The notes beneath the pieces are model-generated. The model was not told the origin of the DNA. It did no database searches and saw nothing but the letters and a program-made list of their open reading frames with translations. 34,105 nt of DNA from an uncultured Gammaproteobacteria bacterium (GTDB lineage Bacteria > Pseudomonadota > Gammaproteobacteria > Pseudomonadales > Ketobacteraceae), in the NCBI GenBank assembly GCA_913063495.1, contig CAJXXT010000035.1:1-34105 (forward strand). The letters run 5' to 3'. Below, piece by piece: positions 1 to 8,251 of this stretch. Position 1 is the stretch's first letter; every line of letters begins with the position of its first letter. The position numbers and the translations under genes were made by a program.

Positions 1-294
1 CCAAAGCTAAATGCATTGGAACTCAGTTACGTGCATACGGGGATATTTGAAGATGATCCTATTGATTATCTAGACGGATCGGTAACGCAATATATTCGTC
101 GCCACTACCATGGTACTGTGATCGCAAGCGGGGGATATACACCGGACTCTGCTGGCAAGGCGGTGGTGCGTGGTGATGCGGATTTGATTGCTATTGGTCG
201 ACCCATTATTGCGAATCCAGATTATGTAGAGAAAGTCCGTACGCAAGCACCGTTAGTCGAGTATGACGAAAGTATGTTGTTGGAATTGGTGTAA
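1..294 (+). CDS. Old Yellow Enzyme family NADH:flavin oxidoreductase, C-terminal part (5' end outside window)
   Basis: The reading frame is open from base 1 and ends with TAA at 294, so only the last 97 residues are present. The fragment carries the C-terminal signature of FMN-dependent ene-reductases of the NemA/OYE type: an ASGGYT segment that contacts the FMN phosphate, then a DLIAIGRPIIANPD segment. This family reduces activated C=C bonds, nitro compounds or electrophiles in the cytoplasm using NAD(P)H. The catalytic Tyr and substrate-binding His/Asn lie upstream, outside the window, so the exact subfamily cannot be fixed. A 140-bp gap follows before the next gene, so the two are probably not in one operon. 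A TTG inside the fragment at 16 is not a real start because the frame continues upstream with family-like residues. Confidence 0.88.
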   Translation, partial: PKLNALELSYVHTGIFEDDPIDYLDGSVTQYIRRHYHGTVIASGGYTPDSAGKAVVRGDADLIAIGRPIIANPDYVEKVRTQAPLVEYDESMLLELV

Positions 295-434
295 GGGTAA
301 ACGGAGAATAATGTCTTTTTCATGTGTGCTAATGTGTGATCGTGATACCTGGGTCTATTCTACTTTAATGATTAAATATAGGAGGGGGTCTATACTTAAT
401 CATTGGAGTGAATACTTGTCACGTTAGGTAGAGT

Positions 435-1277
435 ATGCGTACTTTTTTTATCGTATTGTTTTTACTGAATGTTATCTTGCTGAGCACGTTATGCTCTGCC
501 TGCCCTGATACGGAAAAAAACAATTCTAATAGAATTATTTTTGGTGTTTCCCCTTGGGTTTCATCTCAAGTCGCTTCACTTTGGTCTGAAAAGATTTCGA
601 GCCACTTTAAAGCACAAACGTGTTATAGCGTGAAGTTCCAAAGTAAGGCGAATTATGAAAAATTCATAGCGTCAGCATTGGCGGGAGAATATGACATTAT
701 TCATCTGCCACCTCATATTGCGAGTTACTTAATAAAGGAGCATCAGTTTAAGCCAGTCGCCATTGGATTTTATCATACTGATATCGTTATCTTTTCTAAC
801 GCAGAAAAAGGCATTAAGCAGGTGCGTGACTTGGAGGGAGAGATCATTGCGGTTCCTGACCCTCTAGGGTTGGTAACATTGGTTGCCCGAGAAAAAATTG
901 AAGCCGTATTACATAGCCCGCCTGATTTTAAATACTTTGGTAAACATGACTATGTTGTCAGTGCCGTTCTGAAGGATCAGGCGATGGCTGGGGTTGCTAT
1001 ATCAACGTTACTGGATGCCTATGTATCGCCTTTTAGGGAGAATATTCATATTATAAAAACCTTCACCAAAAATATGGATGGGATCGTTGTTGCGAGACCA
1101 AAATTGGATGATGATGTGTTAATCAGCATTAGAAATGCATTATTCTCATTCAAGGCGAATGACTTTACTCTTTGGAAATCGTGGAAGCCAGTAAGTGAAG
1201 CTGAAATTAAGGCGCTACACATACAGCAAGAACCCTATGTTGGTTTTTTGAAGCGGTATTTTAAAAGTAAGCAATAG
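435..1277 (+). CDS. PhnD/SsuA-like periplasmic substrate-binding protein
   Basis: The protein has 280 residues. Residues 1-22 form a hydrophobic export signal ending near two cysteines (C-S-A-C); this is not a clean lipobox, so it may be a soluble periplasmic protein or an atypical lipoprotein. The mature part resembles phosphate/phosphonate-type binding proteins (PhnD-like, Phosphonate-bd): an early IIFGVSPW strand, a YDIIHLPPH segment, a VRDLEGEIIAVPDPLG hinge segment, and a late ARPKLDDDVLISIRNAL helix typical of this fold. No permease or ATPase gene is adjacent, so it may be an orphan receptor or a sensor-like protein rather than part of an ABC importer. The ligand cannot be inferred. The start at 435 gives a good signal peptide; I see no strong ribosome-binding site. 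Confidence 0.72.
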   Translation: MRTFFIVLFLLNVILLSTLCSACPDTEKNNSNRIIFGVSPWVSSQVASLWSEKISSHFKAQTCYSVKFQSKANYEKFIASALAGEYDIIHLPPHIASYLIKEHQFKPVAIGFYHTDIVIFSNAEKGIKQVRDLEGEIIAVPDPLGLVTLVAREKIEAVLHSPPDFKYFGKHDYVVSAVLKDQAMAGVAISTLLDAYVSPFRENIHIIKTFTKNMDGIVVARPKLDDDVLISIRNALFSFKANDFTLWKSWKPVSEAEIKALHIQQEPYVGFLKRYFKSKQ

Positions 1278-1408
1278 TGATCAGTGGGTGATTTAGTTAA
1301 GTATTGTATATTGATACCCTTCGTAGCAGGATATGGCACAGCTTAGATTTCAATAGTACGAGTGAGTTTTTCATTTAACATCGCCTCAACTTAACCGGAG
1401 GAATGCAA

Positions 1409-1741
1409 ATGAAAAAGGCGATATTATTCTTAACAATATTGAGTTTAGCGGGCTGTGCAACAGTGACGAAGGATCTTGCTAAGACGTTAAGGTATGCAGG
1501 GGGGCAAAGTGTAGGGGTTAAGAATATTGATTTTAAGGAGTTACAATCCCGCAAAAGAGGCGAGGCATGTACGGTAAATTTATTCTTCTTTATGCCGGTC
1601 TATGGCGATGGTTCAATCATATCTGCTGCTGATCAAGGGAATATCAATAATGTGGAGCTTATTGGTGAAACTGGCATGTGGTATTTTCCTTTTAATAGGA
1701 ATTGCACCATTGTCTATGGCGACAGCCGGCCTTCGTTTTGA
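1409..1741 (+). CDS. TRL-like family lipoprotein
   Basis: This small lipoprotein has 110 residues from the preferred start. An ATG at 1403 is only one base after the GGAGG at 1397-1401, whereas the ATG at 1409 is 7 bases away, so 1409 is chosen. The protein then begins with a lysine pair, a hydrophobic stretch and a LAGC lipobox, predicting lipidation of the Cys at residue 15. The later pattern, a MPVYGDGSIISAADQGNI segment followed by a strand-rich tail ending near VYGD, resembles the TRL-like lipoprotein family, whose members carry a 'GDASIxxAxxxGxI' motif. Their biochemical role is unknown. It stands alone between two intergenic gaps (about 130 bp before, 325 bp after). Confidence 0.65.
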   Translation: MKKAILFLTILSLAGCATVTKDLAKTLRYAGGQSVGVKNIDFKELQSRKRGEACTVNLFFFMPVYGDGSIISAADQGNINNVELIGETGMWYFPFNRNCTIVYGDSRPSF

Positions 1742-2065
1742 AAGGGTTTAGGTAGAAAGAATTAATGAACGTATAGTCTACGAGAGGAAAAGAGGGTATA
1801 TCGGGTGATGTAGCTGCCTGGAGACCTAAAAATATGTCAAATGGAGCTTAGAAATCAGTTTTTATTGTGTATATGGCGTATCATAGTATTACTTGTGATG
1901 AATTATGCGCATACGGTGTGTTTCCCCATCAGTTATGCGCGATTTTCTCGAAGTTGATCCCGCTTAAGTTCAGGCTTTTCCTCTAGTAAGTTAGTTATAG
2001 AGTGGAAGAATCATGAATAGGTCAAATACAAAATAAATTACTGTTAACCAACAAGATAGAAGTAA
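1742..2065. other. Intergenic region upstream of csrA
   Basis: No credible ORF or RNA gene is seen here. Near 1,930 there are two short similar words (TTATGCGC about 30 bases apart). The last 60 bases are AT-rich and presumably hold the csrA promoter and leader. The GGA-containing motifs that bind CsrA are not obvious near the csrA start, so autoregulation cannot be argued from sequence. Confidence 0.4.
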
Positions 2066-2419
2066 ATGTTAATACTAACTCGTTCAATTACTCAAACCAT
2101 CATCATTGGTGATGATATCAGTGTCTCCGTTTTGGGTGTAAAAGGCAATCAGGTGAGAATCGGAATCGATGCACCAAAAGATGTCGCAGTCCATAGGTCA
2201 GAAATATACGATAGAATTATCAATGAGCGTCAATCTGTAAATGCAGCCCCAAGTGAAGCCCCAAACGAAGCCACACACGCGACTCCAAGTGTGCCCCCAA
2301 AAAGTGACTTGTATAATAGATTGGTTGCCAAGCAGGGAGCTTCCGATGATGAAAGAGGCTCTAAAAATGTTAAAGCAACAACGATTACAGTCAAAAAACG
2401 GCGGAAAGTGGTTATTTAG
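2066..2419 (+). CDS. csrA: CsrA/RsmA family post-transcriptional regulator with a ~60-residue C-terminal extension
   Basis: Residues 1-56 align without gaps to E. coli CsrA: MLILTR start, [19 protein letters not shown] core, [13 protein letters not shown] end. The residues known to contact RNA GGA motifs are present (L4, R6, V42, R44, E46). CsrA dimers bind mRNA leaders and change translation or stability of carbon-storage, motility and biofilm genes. Two oddities: position 7 is Ser rather than the usual Arg/Lys, and the protein is 117 residues instead of about 61-65. The extension is Ala/Pro/Glu-rich (about 59-80), then has a helix-like DLYNRLVAK segment resembling the core's own EIYDRIINE helix, and ends in a basic VKKRRKVVI tail. 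The downstream membrane-protein gene begins 34 bases later and could be co-transcribed. It is probably a second, divergent CsrA paralogue rather than the housekeeping copy (inference). Confidence 0.9.
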   Translation: MLILTRSITQTIIIGDDISVSVLGVKGNQVRIGIDAPKDVAVHRSEIYDRIINERQSVNAAPSEAPNEATHATPSVPPKSDLYNRLVAKQGASDDERGSKNVKATTITVKKRRKVVI

Positions 2420-2453
2420 AAAATCTCACGTCTGGATAGGCAAATAAAGATAG

Positions 2454-2972
2454 ATGCCTTTTACTCCAATACACATGGGGCCTGGGATTTTAATTAAGGC
2501 GCTTTTGCAGAGTAGCTTTAGTTTAATGGTATTCGGTTGGACTCAAATTGTAATGGACATTCAACCTCTGGTTGTGATGCTTACAGGGGAAGGTCACTTA
2601 CACGGTTTTACGCATACGTATGTTGGCGCGACTCTACTTGCTGTTTTTTCTGCATTTACGGGTAAATACCTTTCCGAAATAGGTCTAAAAGTATTAGGGT
2701 TAGTTGAAAATAGCCCCATCACAATCTTATGGTGGGTTAGTTTCCTGAGTGCTTTTATTGGCAGTTTTAGTCATGTTTTTATAGATAGTATTATGCATAC
2801 TGATGTAGAACCGTTTTATCCTCTTACATTAGTTAACAGTTTTCATGGTTTAGTATCGATATCAACATTACATAAAATTTGTATGTATAGTGGCCTTGTC
2901 GGTGCGGCAATTTATTATGCGGTTAATTATTGTACTTCAGTGGGAGATAAGGAGTATAAAAATCGCCCATAA
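2454..2972 (+). CDS. Integral membrane protein resembling membrane-bound metal-dependent hydrolases (YdjM/DUF457-like)
   Basis: The 172-residue protein has three to four hydrophobic segments (about 10-30, 55-75, 90-112, 145-165). Conserved polar residues sit where the YdjM/zinc-phospholipase-like membrane hydrolases put their putative metal ligands: an N-terminal MPFTPIHMGPG, an Asp followed by P (MDIQP), an HLHGFTHTYVGA segment and a late SHVFIDSIMH. The MPFTPxHxGPG opening is shared by a group of uncharacterised bacterial membrane proteins. No substrate is known. It follows csrA by 34 bases on the same strand and may share its transcript. The start at 2454 has only a weak Shine-Dalgarno sequence. 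Confidence 0.55.
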   Translation: MPFTPIHMGPGILIKALLQSSFSLMVFGWTQIVMDIQPLVVMLTGEGHLHGFTHTYVGATLLAVFSAFTGKYLSEIGLKVLGLVENSPITILWWVSFLSAFIGSFSHVFIDSIMHTDVEPFYPLTLVNSFHGLVSISTLHKICMYSGLVGAAIYYAVNYCTSVGDKEYKNRP

Positions 2973-3061
2973 AATTAACTCGGCTAGGCCTGCGATGTTG
3001 TGTTTTTTTGATCCTTTGGATGGTAAATTGTCATGGGTTATTTATGTGGAGATTTGAATTA

Positions 3062-3529
3062 ATGTTAAAAAAAGCGGTGCTGATATTAGTACTTTCGTGT
3101 GTCAGTAGTGCGGAAGCGACGTCTATTTACAAGTGCATTGGTGAGAGTGGCAGAACTGAATTTTCGCAGGCTCCTTGTTCTGATTCTGCAGAGCACCTTA
3201 TTATTGATGTTCCGAAAATAGGGACAACAGGGAGTACTAATGCACGTAAAGTTTTGGATGATATAGAAAAATCGAATCGATTAAGAGAGATCAATCGAGA
3301 GACCAAAAAGCTTGAAAAAGGAATTAGCAATTATCAGAAAGAAATGGACTCTGAGATTCGACGATTGAGAGATAAAAAAATGTATGCTGCAAACAATCTT
3401 GCTGGAGCCACTTGGGAAGAAAGTATATCAACTGAAATGAGTGCAATTGTCGCAAGTATTAAGACAAAAATTGATGCAGCTAGAGAGAAAATTAAAAGCC
3501 TTAATGATGAAAAAGAAAAAATGCTATGA
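3062..3529 (+). CDS. Secreted DUF4124 domain-containing protein
   Basis: The start at 3062 is preferred over an upstream in-frame start because it gives a clean signal peptide (a lysine pair, a hydrophobic LILVLSCVS stretch and cleavage near SSAEAT) and follows a GTGGAG about 12 bases upstream. The first mature residues match DUF4124: IYKCIGESGRTEFSQAPC, the 'YKWVDxxGxxxYS' pattern with a cysteine pair that may form a disulfide. Residues about 65-155 are charged and heptad-like, rich in Lys/Glu/Arg, consistent with a long coiled coil. DUF4124 proteins are periplasmic or envelope-associated and their roles are not known. The next gene starts 29 bases downstream. Confidence 0.75.
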   Translation: MLKKAVLILVLSCVSSAEATSIYKCIGESGRTEFSQAPCSDSAEHLIIDVPKIGTTGSTNARKVLDDIEKSNRLREINRETKKLEKGISNYQKEMDSEIRRLRDKKMYAANNLAGATWEESISTEMSAIVASIKTKIDAAREKIKSLNDEKEKML

Positions 3530-3558
3530 GTAGATTCTGACATTTTTTAGGAGCTAAT

Positions 3559-4047
3559 ATGGGGTCATTTGGATTTTTTAATACACTACAACGCCTGCCT
3601 GGATTAGCTGTACGACAAGCTTTTGCGGTGTTCGACACGGCTGAGACCCTGCAAGGTAAACCATTCACTGATGCGGCATTGATTCGACCTAATATTGATC
3701 GTAAATTATTCAATGTCAGCCATTATGGGATCATGATTCCTAATCTGCCGGAGCCATTTAAATTTTTCTCATTGATGGCCGTTATCGGTACCTCTGGTAA
3801 TCGTTTTATTGATACTGACCACATGTTGGTCGATGAACCAGGGCGCAATGCAACGCAGGTTAGTGGTACCGCGGCGCAAGGAACCGGTCAATTCGCTTCC
3901 TACTCGATAGATCGTGATTGTGATATTCATATTGATGGCAGTCTGGTTAAATTTGGTGAAGATGTAACGCTAAGTGGGCTCTATCCAAATATACGGTTAC
4001 AAGTTACAAGGGCGGATTTTGAATATGTCGATGCCGCACCTAATTGA
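3559..4047 (+). CDS. Conserved hypothetical protein, possibly a truncated DUF6670-like protein
   Basis: The 162-residue protein has no signal peptide or membrane segment. It contains an SHYGIMIPNLPEPF motif, a MAVIGTSGNRF strand and an SYSIDRDCDIHIDGSLVKFG segment that recall the N-terminal half of longer (about 300-350 aa) proteins of the DUF6670 type found in lipid-degrading gammaproteobacteria. That recollection is from family knowledge, not a search. If correct, the C-terminal half is absent: the frame stops at 4047 just after VTRADFEYVD, and I found no continuation in the 100 bases downstream. It begins 29 bases after the DUF4124 gene with an AGGAG at 3549-3553, five bases before the ATG, so translation looks intact. 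Confidence 0.5.
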   Translation: MGSFGFFNTLQRLPGLAVRQAFAVFDTAETLQGKPFTDAALIRPNIDRKLFNVSHYGIMIPNLPEPFKFFSLMAVIGTSGNRFIDTDHMLVDEPGRNATQVSGTAAQGTGQFASYSIDRDCDIHIDGSLVKFGEDVTLSGLYPNIRLQVTRADFEYVDAAPN

Positions 4048-4155
4048 TGGCGTGATGTTTGCTGTTCCAATGAAAACGGTTTTTGGAATATAAAAAATAC
4101 TCCTGCATTCCTGTAAATGGCCTATGTTTATCTATGTGATATTAACTGAGTACTT

Positions 4156-4626
4156 ATGATGAACGACGAAGAGTTTCAGAGTTATTTGGATAATTGCTAC
4201 GAGGCGCTTGAGAAAAAACAGCAAGCACTAATGGAAGACTATGGATTTGGGTTGCTTGATCAGTTTAATCATGACTTTGATAAAGAGGAAATATATTTCC
4301 TTCGTGATCATACCTTAGAAGTAAAAGCGAAAATCATTCCAATTGGCAGTTGCAGCGCTGAGTTTGAAACGTGGGTGTGGGCCTGGGCAGACGATATGTT
4401 CCCTGATGCGCTTCGAGCGAAATCGAAAAAATTAAAAGAGCTTGAGTACATGACGGGTTTCGAGATGTTTGGTAGTGAATCCATTCAAGTAGATGAGGAT
4501 ATGGTTTGGGAAATAACCGCTATGGCTCTTGAACTATGGGGTTCTGAAGGGGCCTATAAAGCGCCAATTAATGATGTGTTGTATTTTTATGCACTGAGTG
4601 ATGTTCAGAAGGTGGTGTTGAAATAA
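4156..4626 (+). CDS. DUF6882 family cytoplasmic protein
   Basis: The soluble, acidic protein has 156 residues. The central pattern, SAEFETWVWAWADD-MFPDALRAKSKKLKELEYMTG, is typical of DUF6882 proteins ('W-W-A-N/D, then L-x-x-L-x-x-x-T-G'). A later AMALELWGSEGAYKAP segment is also typical. Proteins of this type occur in many environmental bacteria and have no established function. It stands alone: about 110 bp separate it from the preceding gene, and an inverted repeat lies downstream at 4651-4687. A Met-Met start is at 4156; either Met could be used. Confidence 0.6.
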   Translation: MMNDEEFQSYLDNCYEALEKKQQALMEDYGFGLLDQFNHDFDKEEIYFLRDHTLEVKAKIIPIGSCSAEFETWVWAWADDMFPDALRAKSKKLKELEYMTGFEMFGSESIQVDEDMVWEITAMALELWGSEGAYKAPINDVLYFYALSDVQKVVLK

Positions 4627-4650
4627 AGGGGAAGGAGCTCTTGATCTAAA

Positions 4651-4687
4651 TTTTTACTATCTGCCATACGGTAGATAGTAAAAAAAT
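4651..4687. repeat. Inverted repeat between the DUF6882 and hydrolase genes
   Basis: A TTTTTACTATCT arm pairs with an AGATAGTAAAAA arm, closed by CC/GG next to a very short loop. The stem is about 14 bp with one internal mismatch. It lies 25 bases after one gene's stop and 47 bases before the next start. The U-tract expected after an intrinsic terminator is not outside the stem, so it could be a weak terminator, an mRNA-processing hairpin or an operator. Confidence 0.6.
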
Positions 4688-4733
4688 GTCAGCAATGTAT
4701 GGTTGTGGAAAATAATAAAAAAAGGATTATTCC

Positions 4734-6833
4734 ATGACTGTCTTCAAAATGAGTGCGTTGCTATTTTGTCTATCTATCACTGGGTGTCAGTTAGAGTCAA
4801 CAGCGAATGACTTTTTTTATGTTCCATGGCCGAGCGATACGCGATTAGTTGATGGTGGGAATGTACTGTCTAGTGGGCAAGAAAAGGGTTACGAATACCC
4901 TGGTGCAGAGTCTAGCTTGACACTGGACGTATATCATCTATTTGCGAATCATGTGCTTTATCGTCAGGGTGCTCGCAAAATGGATAGGCAAAAGTTTGGT
5001 GTGAACAGCGCTATTTTCTTTACCTTTGAACAAGTTGTTGCCAGTGACTCTTTGCCTGCTAGTCCGTTAAGCACTCAAGAGAGAAGTTCACCTGTACAGT
5101 TAGTGAATATCGATAGGTTATCTGACCAATTTCACAAAACAGTGCCGCTAATGCTCGATTTTAAAGGCAGGGGAACAAAGCAGCGTCCAGAGAACGTATT
5201 GAGTATTCTGCCATATCCTGGATTCACACTTGCATTTGATAGCCGCTACGCGGCAATAGTATTCAATGACTTGAAAAATGGGATTGGTGAGCCTTTAGAG
5301 AAAAAACAGCTTTATCAAGATATTAATCATGTCTGGGATAAATCCATGGTATTGACTGAGTCTCAACATCTGCAGTGGCAGCAGGATAAGGTATTGGTTG
5401 AGAATTACGTTGCTAGTATTGGTCGCGAAATGGACGATGTAGTGGCGTATACCGTATTCTCTACACAGAACCCAGCGAAGATTACCCTGGATCTGAAAGA
5501 TGCTTTGCATACATTGGATGATGCTGATATTCAAGAAATGGTAGTTCGTGATGATCCGATTGAAGCAAATAATCCGGCGTTTACATCCGGCTGGTGTGGT
5601 AGCGCTGGAGGCGTTGTTAATTGGGTGACCCTAACGGCGAAGGTGAAATTGCCCCGATGGCAAAAAGGTGCGTTTCCGTATTTGTTGTTTGGAGGGGAAA
5701 CTGAATTCGAAATGGAAAATGGTAAAATGGTTATTCCCCAAAAACATGAGGTGGTAACGATGAAAGTGGCAGTGCCTTGTGATGCGACGAATGCTCCGAA
5801 CGCATATATTGTTAGTCAAGGGGGGAACAGTTCAACAGCAGAAAGCTCAATAGGTTTAGCAGTTTATGCGCTAAATGGTGAAAGTGGTGCAAATGATGAC
5901 CCTGGAGATGTGTTAGTGATAGGCGTGGGGGACCTTATCTCTGGTTATGATCGAAAAGGTGATCCAGATGTTCAAAAAGCGTTAAGCCTTGTAAGATCCG
6001 TGACTGAAGCAGGTGGGTTTGAGGATCGTGAAATTTTGCCCGCAATTCGTAATGGATATTTTAACCCTGTTGCTGCTAGAGGAAATATGAGACAAGCAGC
6101 CGCTGAAGCTTATATCTTGAAACGTGTGGCAGAGAACCTGGTGCATATTGTTGAAGAGACTTTTGAGCTTGAGTATCTAGAGGGGATGGGGTTGTCGTTA
6201 GCGCATTTTTCGGTAGATAAAGATCGGCGTGTTGGGCTGGCAGGTTTTAGCCAAGGTGCCAATAACAGTATGGTTAATATGGTGATGGATGAACATTATG
6301 ACTTTGCTTATGTAGGCAGCGGGGCTGGATTTGATTTGCCGCTAGTTGCTGACAAGCCGGGGGTGAAGGCCTTGTTGGGGGTCATATTCCAGGACTTGGA
6401 ATATGATGAGTTAGACTTGTTTCATCCCATTGGTAGTTTTGTACAGATGGCGTTTGAAGCGATGGATTCGAGCAATTATGTGCCTTATGTGAATCCCACA
6501 AATTTATTTGTAACCGCAGGCTCAAGGGATACCAATGTGCCCCCACTTGCATCTGAACAATTGGCGATAGCATTGGCGAGACGAGGTTTAATGTCTGCTA
6601 CCGGTGGGGGTCAAGGAAAGCTCTTAGATGTTGAGAGTTTTGCTAATGTGTTAAACCAAGACCCGGTGATGAGCTTTCCCATATCAGGTAATATTTTGTC
6701 TGGGCAAGGGACGGGAATATATTCATATGGTGACCATGGTCATTGGGAATGTGGAGACGTGGGAGGGTTCCTTTATAGTGCAACCCGGGGAGGCCCTGCA
6801 GTGCTGAATTACCCTTGTGATAGTTTATACTAG
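4734..6833 (+). CDS. Large secreted lipoprotein of the alpha/beta-hydrolase (lipase/esterase-like) type
   Basis: The 699-residue protein begins with a short hydrophobic segment ending in an ITGC lipobox, so Cys18 is probably lipidated and the enzyme anchored in the outer membrane or periplasm. Soon after comes FFYVPWPSD, an opening seen in large lipase-like lipoproteins of myxobacteria and marine gammaproteobacteria. The hydrolase core is in the last third: GFSQG at 504-508 gives the nucleophile Ser506, and a late GDHGHWEC near the C-terminus offers the catalytic His. A probable acid is the Asp of TAGSRDTNVPP. The long N-terminal part looks strand-rich and has no domain I can name. Substrate is unknown; an ester or triglyceride is likely from the fold. 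A weak purine-rich stretch precedes the ATG. Confidence 0.7.
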   Translation: MTVFKMSALLFCLSITGCQLESTANDFFYVPWPSDTRLVDGGNVLSSGQEKGYEYPGAESSLTLDVYHLFANHVLYRQGARKMDRQKFGVNSAIFFTFEQVVASDSLPASPLSTQERSSPVQLVNIDRLSDQFHKTVPLMLDFKGRGTKQRPENVLSILPYPGFTLAFDSRYAAIVFNDLKNGIGEPLEKKQLYQDINHVWDKSMVLTESQHLQWQQDKVLVENYVASIGREMDDVVAYTVFSTQNPAKITLDLKDALHTLDDADIQEMVVRDDPIEANNPAFTSGWCGSAGGVVNWVTLTAKVKLPRWQKGAFPYLLFGGETEFEMENGKMVIPQKHEVVTMKVAVPCDATNAPNAYIVSQGGNSSTAESSIGLAVYALNGESGANDDPGDVLVIGVGDLISGYDRKGDPDVQKALSLVRSVTEAGGFEDREILPAIRNGYFNPVAARGNMRQAAAEAYILKRVAENLVHIVEETFELEYLEGMGLSLAHFSVDKDRRVGLAGFSQGANNSMVNMVMDEHYDFAYVGSGAGFDLPLVADKPGVKALLGVIFQDLEYDELDLFHPIGSFVQMAFEAMDSSNYVPYVNPTNLFVTAGSRDTNVPPLASEQLAIALARRGLMSATGGGQGKLLDVESFANVLNQDPVMSFPISGNILSGQGTGIYSYGDHGHWECGDVGGFLYSATRGGPAVLNYPCDSLY

Positions 6834-6869
6834 TGGCAATTCTAAATAAATAAATGGTAGCCGTAAAGT

Positions 6870-7310
6870 ATGGATAACCCTTATAAACCACCTGTAGCTG
6901 ATATGGATGAGGTTGAAAACACGGTTTCTGTCAATAAAACTTGGTGGAGAATCGTTCTTTTTGTATTTGTTCCTCTTGAAATATGGGGTGAATACGAATC
7001 CTTTGCTGTGAATGAATATGATCAGAGTTTGATATGGCGAGTTGTGTCATTGCTTATATATTTGGTGTTTTATGTGGCACTCGTAGGTTTGGCTTTTGAT
7101 AAAAAAATATTAGGTTCAAAGTTCTGGGGTTCATTTTTACCGGTTATTATCTTGAATGATATTGGCGAATTATATTTGGTTTTTGCAGTGTTTAATGAAG
7201 AATTGATGGCAACTATTGTTACCATTGCTGTGATTTTTCCTATATTGATAATTCCTTGGTATGCAGTTTACAAATATTATAAAGTTCGTAAATTTAACGA
7301 TGCTGAGTGA
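6870..7310 (+). CDS. Small integral membrane protein of unknown function
   Basis: The 146-residue protein has four likely membrane helices: roughly 28-40, 52-72, 84-106 and 110-132. The cytoplasmic N-terminus starts MDNPYKPPVADM; an NPYxPP-type start is common in small uncharacterised bacterial membrane proteins. The C-terminus is a short charged tail (YYKVRKFNDAE). It starts 36 bases after the large hydrolase lipoprotein on the same strand and may be co-transcribed with it. It converges with the minus-strand gene that ends at 7323. No catalytic or transport motif is visible. Confidence 0.6.
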   Translation: MDNPYKPPVADMDEVENTVSVNKTWWRIVLFVFVPLEIWGEYESFAVNEYDQSLIWRVVSLLIYLVFYVALVGLAFDKKILGSKFWGSFLPVIILNDIGELYLVFAVFNEELMATIVTIAVIFPILIIPWYAVYKYYKVRKFNDAE

Positions 7311-7322
7311 TGATAAAGGTAT

Positions 7323-8177
7323 TTATTTTTTAATATCTAAAACAAGCGTCTTATATTTCTCCCAATAATGATGTTTATTTGCGGGTGATACAAACCACGA
7401 TTCATTGAGGGTTCGAAATTTATCCTTATCCCGGGTGTTGATGAGTATTTTATTTATCTTGGCGATAATATCTCTTCCCCAGGGGGTGTCTGGACATTCC
7501 ACTGTGCCACGAATGAATTCCTTTTTGTTTTCAATCATTGGGATTTCAATAAAGTCACTCATATTTGCCCCTATTTTATTTACGGCAAACTTCATCACAA
7601 AATTATACTCAATAAAATAGTCGATTCGCTTTCGATGTAACATTTTGACCAAACCATCAACAAGATCTTGGCCAGTTCGTCTAAATAGATGAGCATCATT
7701 TTCATGAGACTTTAAAATAGGTGAGAGTATTTGCCCAAATTCGAGGTCAGCCCTAACACCCAATATAAGTTTGGGATTGTTGAGTAGTGAGGTGAGGGAT
7801 GCTTCTTGTAGAGATGGAAACTTCCCCTTGTTGTCTTTATGGATAAAAATGCTATGCCCAGAAACTAATGCATGGGGTACTGAAGTAACACCATAATTGG
7901 GCTCTTCCTCGTAAACATTAGTGGGGTAGCAGCCCTCTTGGCCGCTTTCTATATATTTTAAAAGCCGAGGGTAGGGCAGAAAAGTGCGTTCGTGTCGATA
8001 ATCTGGTAGTTCATGCTCTAGAATATCAATGATTTGCTCAGCATACCCCTGACCTTTTCTTGGGCCATCCAAAATGAATGCAGGAGGCCAGTTGGTAATA
8101 TACCATGTTAACAAGGGCTTATCGTCTGCCAATGCATTGGTGGATATAACCATTAATAAGGCAAGGACTACTCTCAT
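7323..8177 (-). CDS. Periplasmic solute-binding-like protein (TIGR02285-type, SBP_bac_3 fold)
   Basis: The 284-residue protein has a Sec signal peptide (hydrophobic ALLMVISTNALA, cleavage before DD). The mature start, LLTWYITNWPPAFILDGPRKGQGYAEQI, is the characteristic opening of the TIGR02285 group of amino-acid-binding-like periplasmic proteins. Further segments fit the bilobed fold: a CYPTNVYEEE segment, a RIDYFIEYNFVMKF hinge region, and a C-terminal WGRDIIAKINKILINTRDKDKFRTLNESW helix pair. There is no ABC permease nearby, so it may be a stand-alone sensor or scavenger. It is transcribed alone; the short gap at its 3' end and the opposite-strand neighbour show convergent transcription. 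Confidence 0.75.
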   Translation of the reverse strand: MRVVLALLMVISTNALADDKPLLTWYITNWPPAFILDGPRKGQGYAEQIIDILEHELPDYRHERTFLPYPRLLKYIESGQEGCYPTNVYEEEPNYGVTSVPHALVSGHSIFIHKDNKGKFPSLQEASLTSLLNNPKLILGVRADLEFGQILSPILKSHENDAHLFRRTGQDLVDGLVKMLHRKRIDYFIEYNFVMKFAVNKIGANMSDFIEIPMIENKKEFIRGTVECPDTPWGRDIIAKINKILINTRDKDKFRTLNESWFVSPANKHHYWEKYKTLVLDIKK

Positions 8178-8251
8178 TTACTTTTACTTCCTACAAAAGG
8201 TAAGAAGTTTCAGTATAGTTTGTCTGTGAACAAAGATGCAATTATTGTATC

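Noticed and set aside
2241-2447. Overlapping plus-strand frame inside the CsrA extension
   Set aside because: It is out of frame with csrA, rich in repeated Pro/Gln codons caused by the extension's composition, and lacks a start signal.
4651-4687. Intrinsic terminator
   Set aside because: The T-run is within the 5' arm and the 3' side is A-rich, so the expected hairpin plus U-tract order is missing; recorded as an inverted repeat instead.
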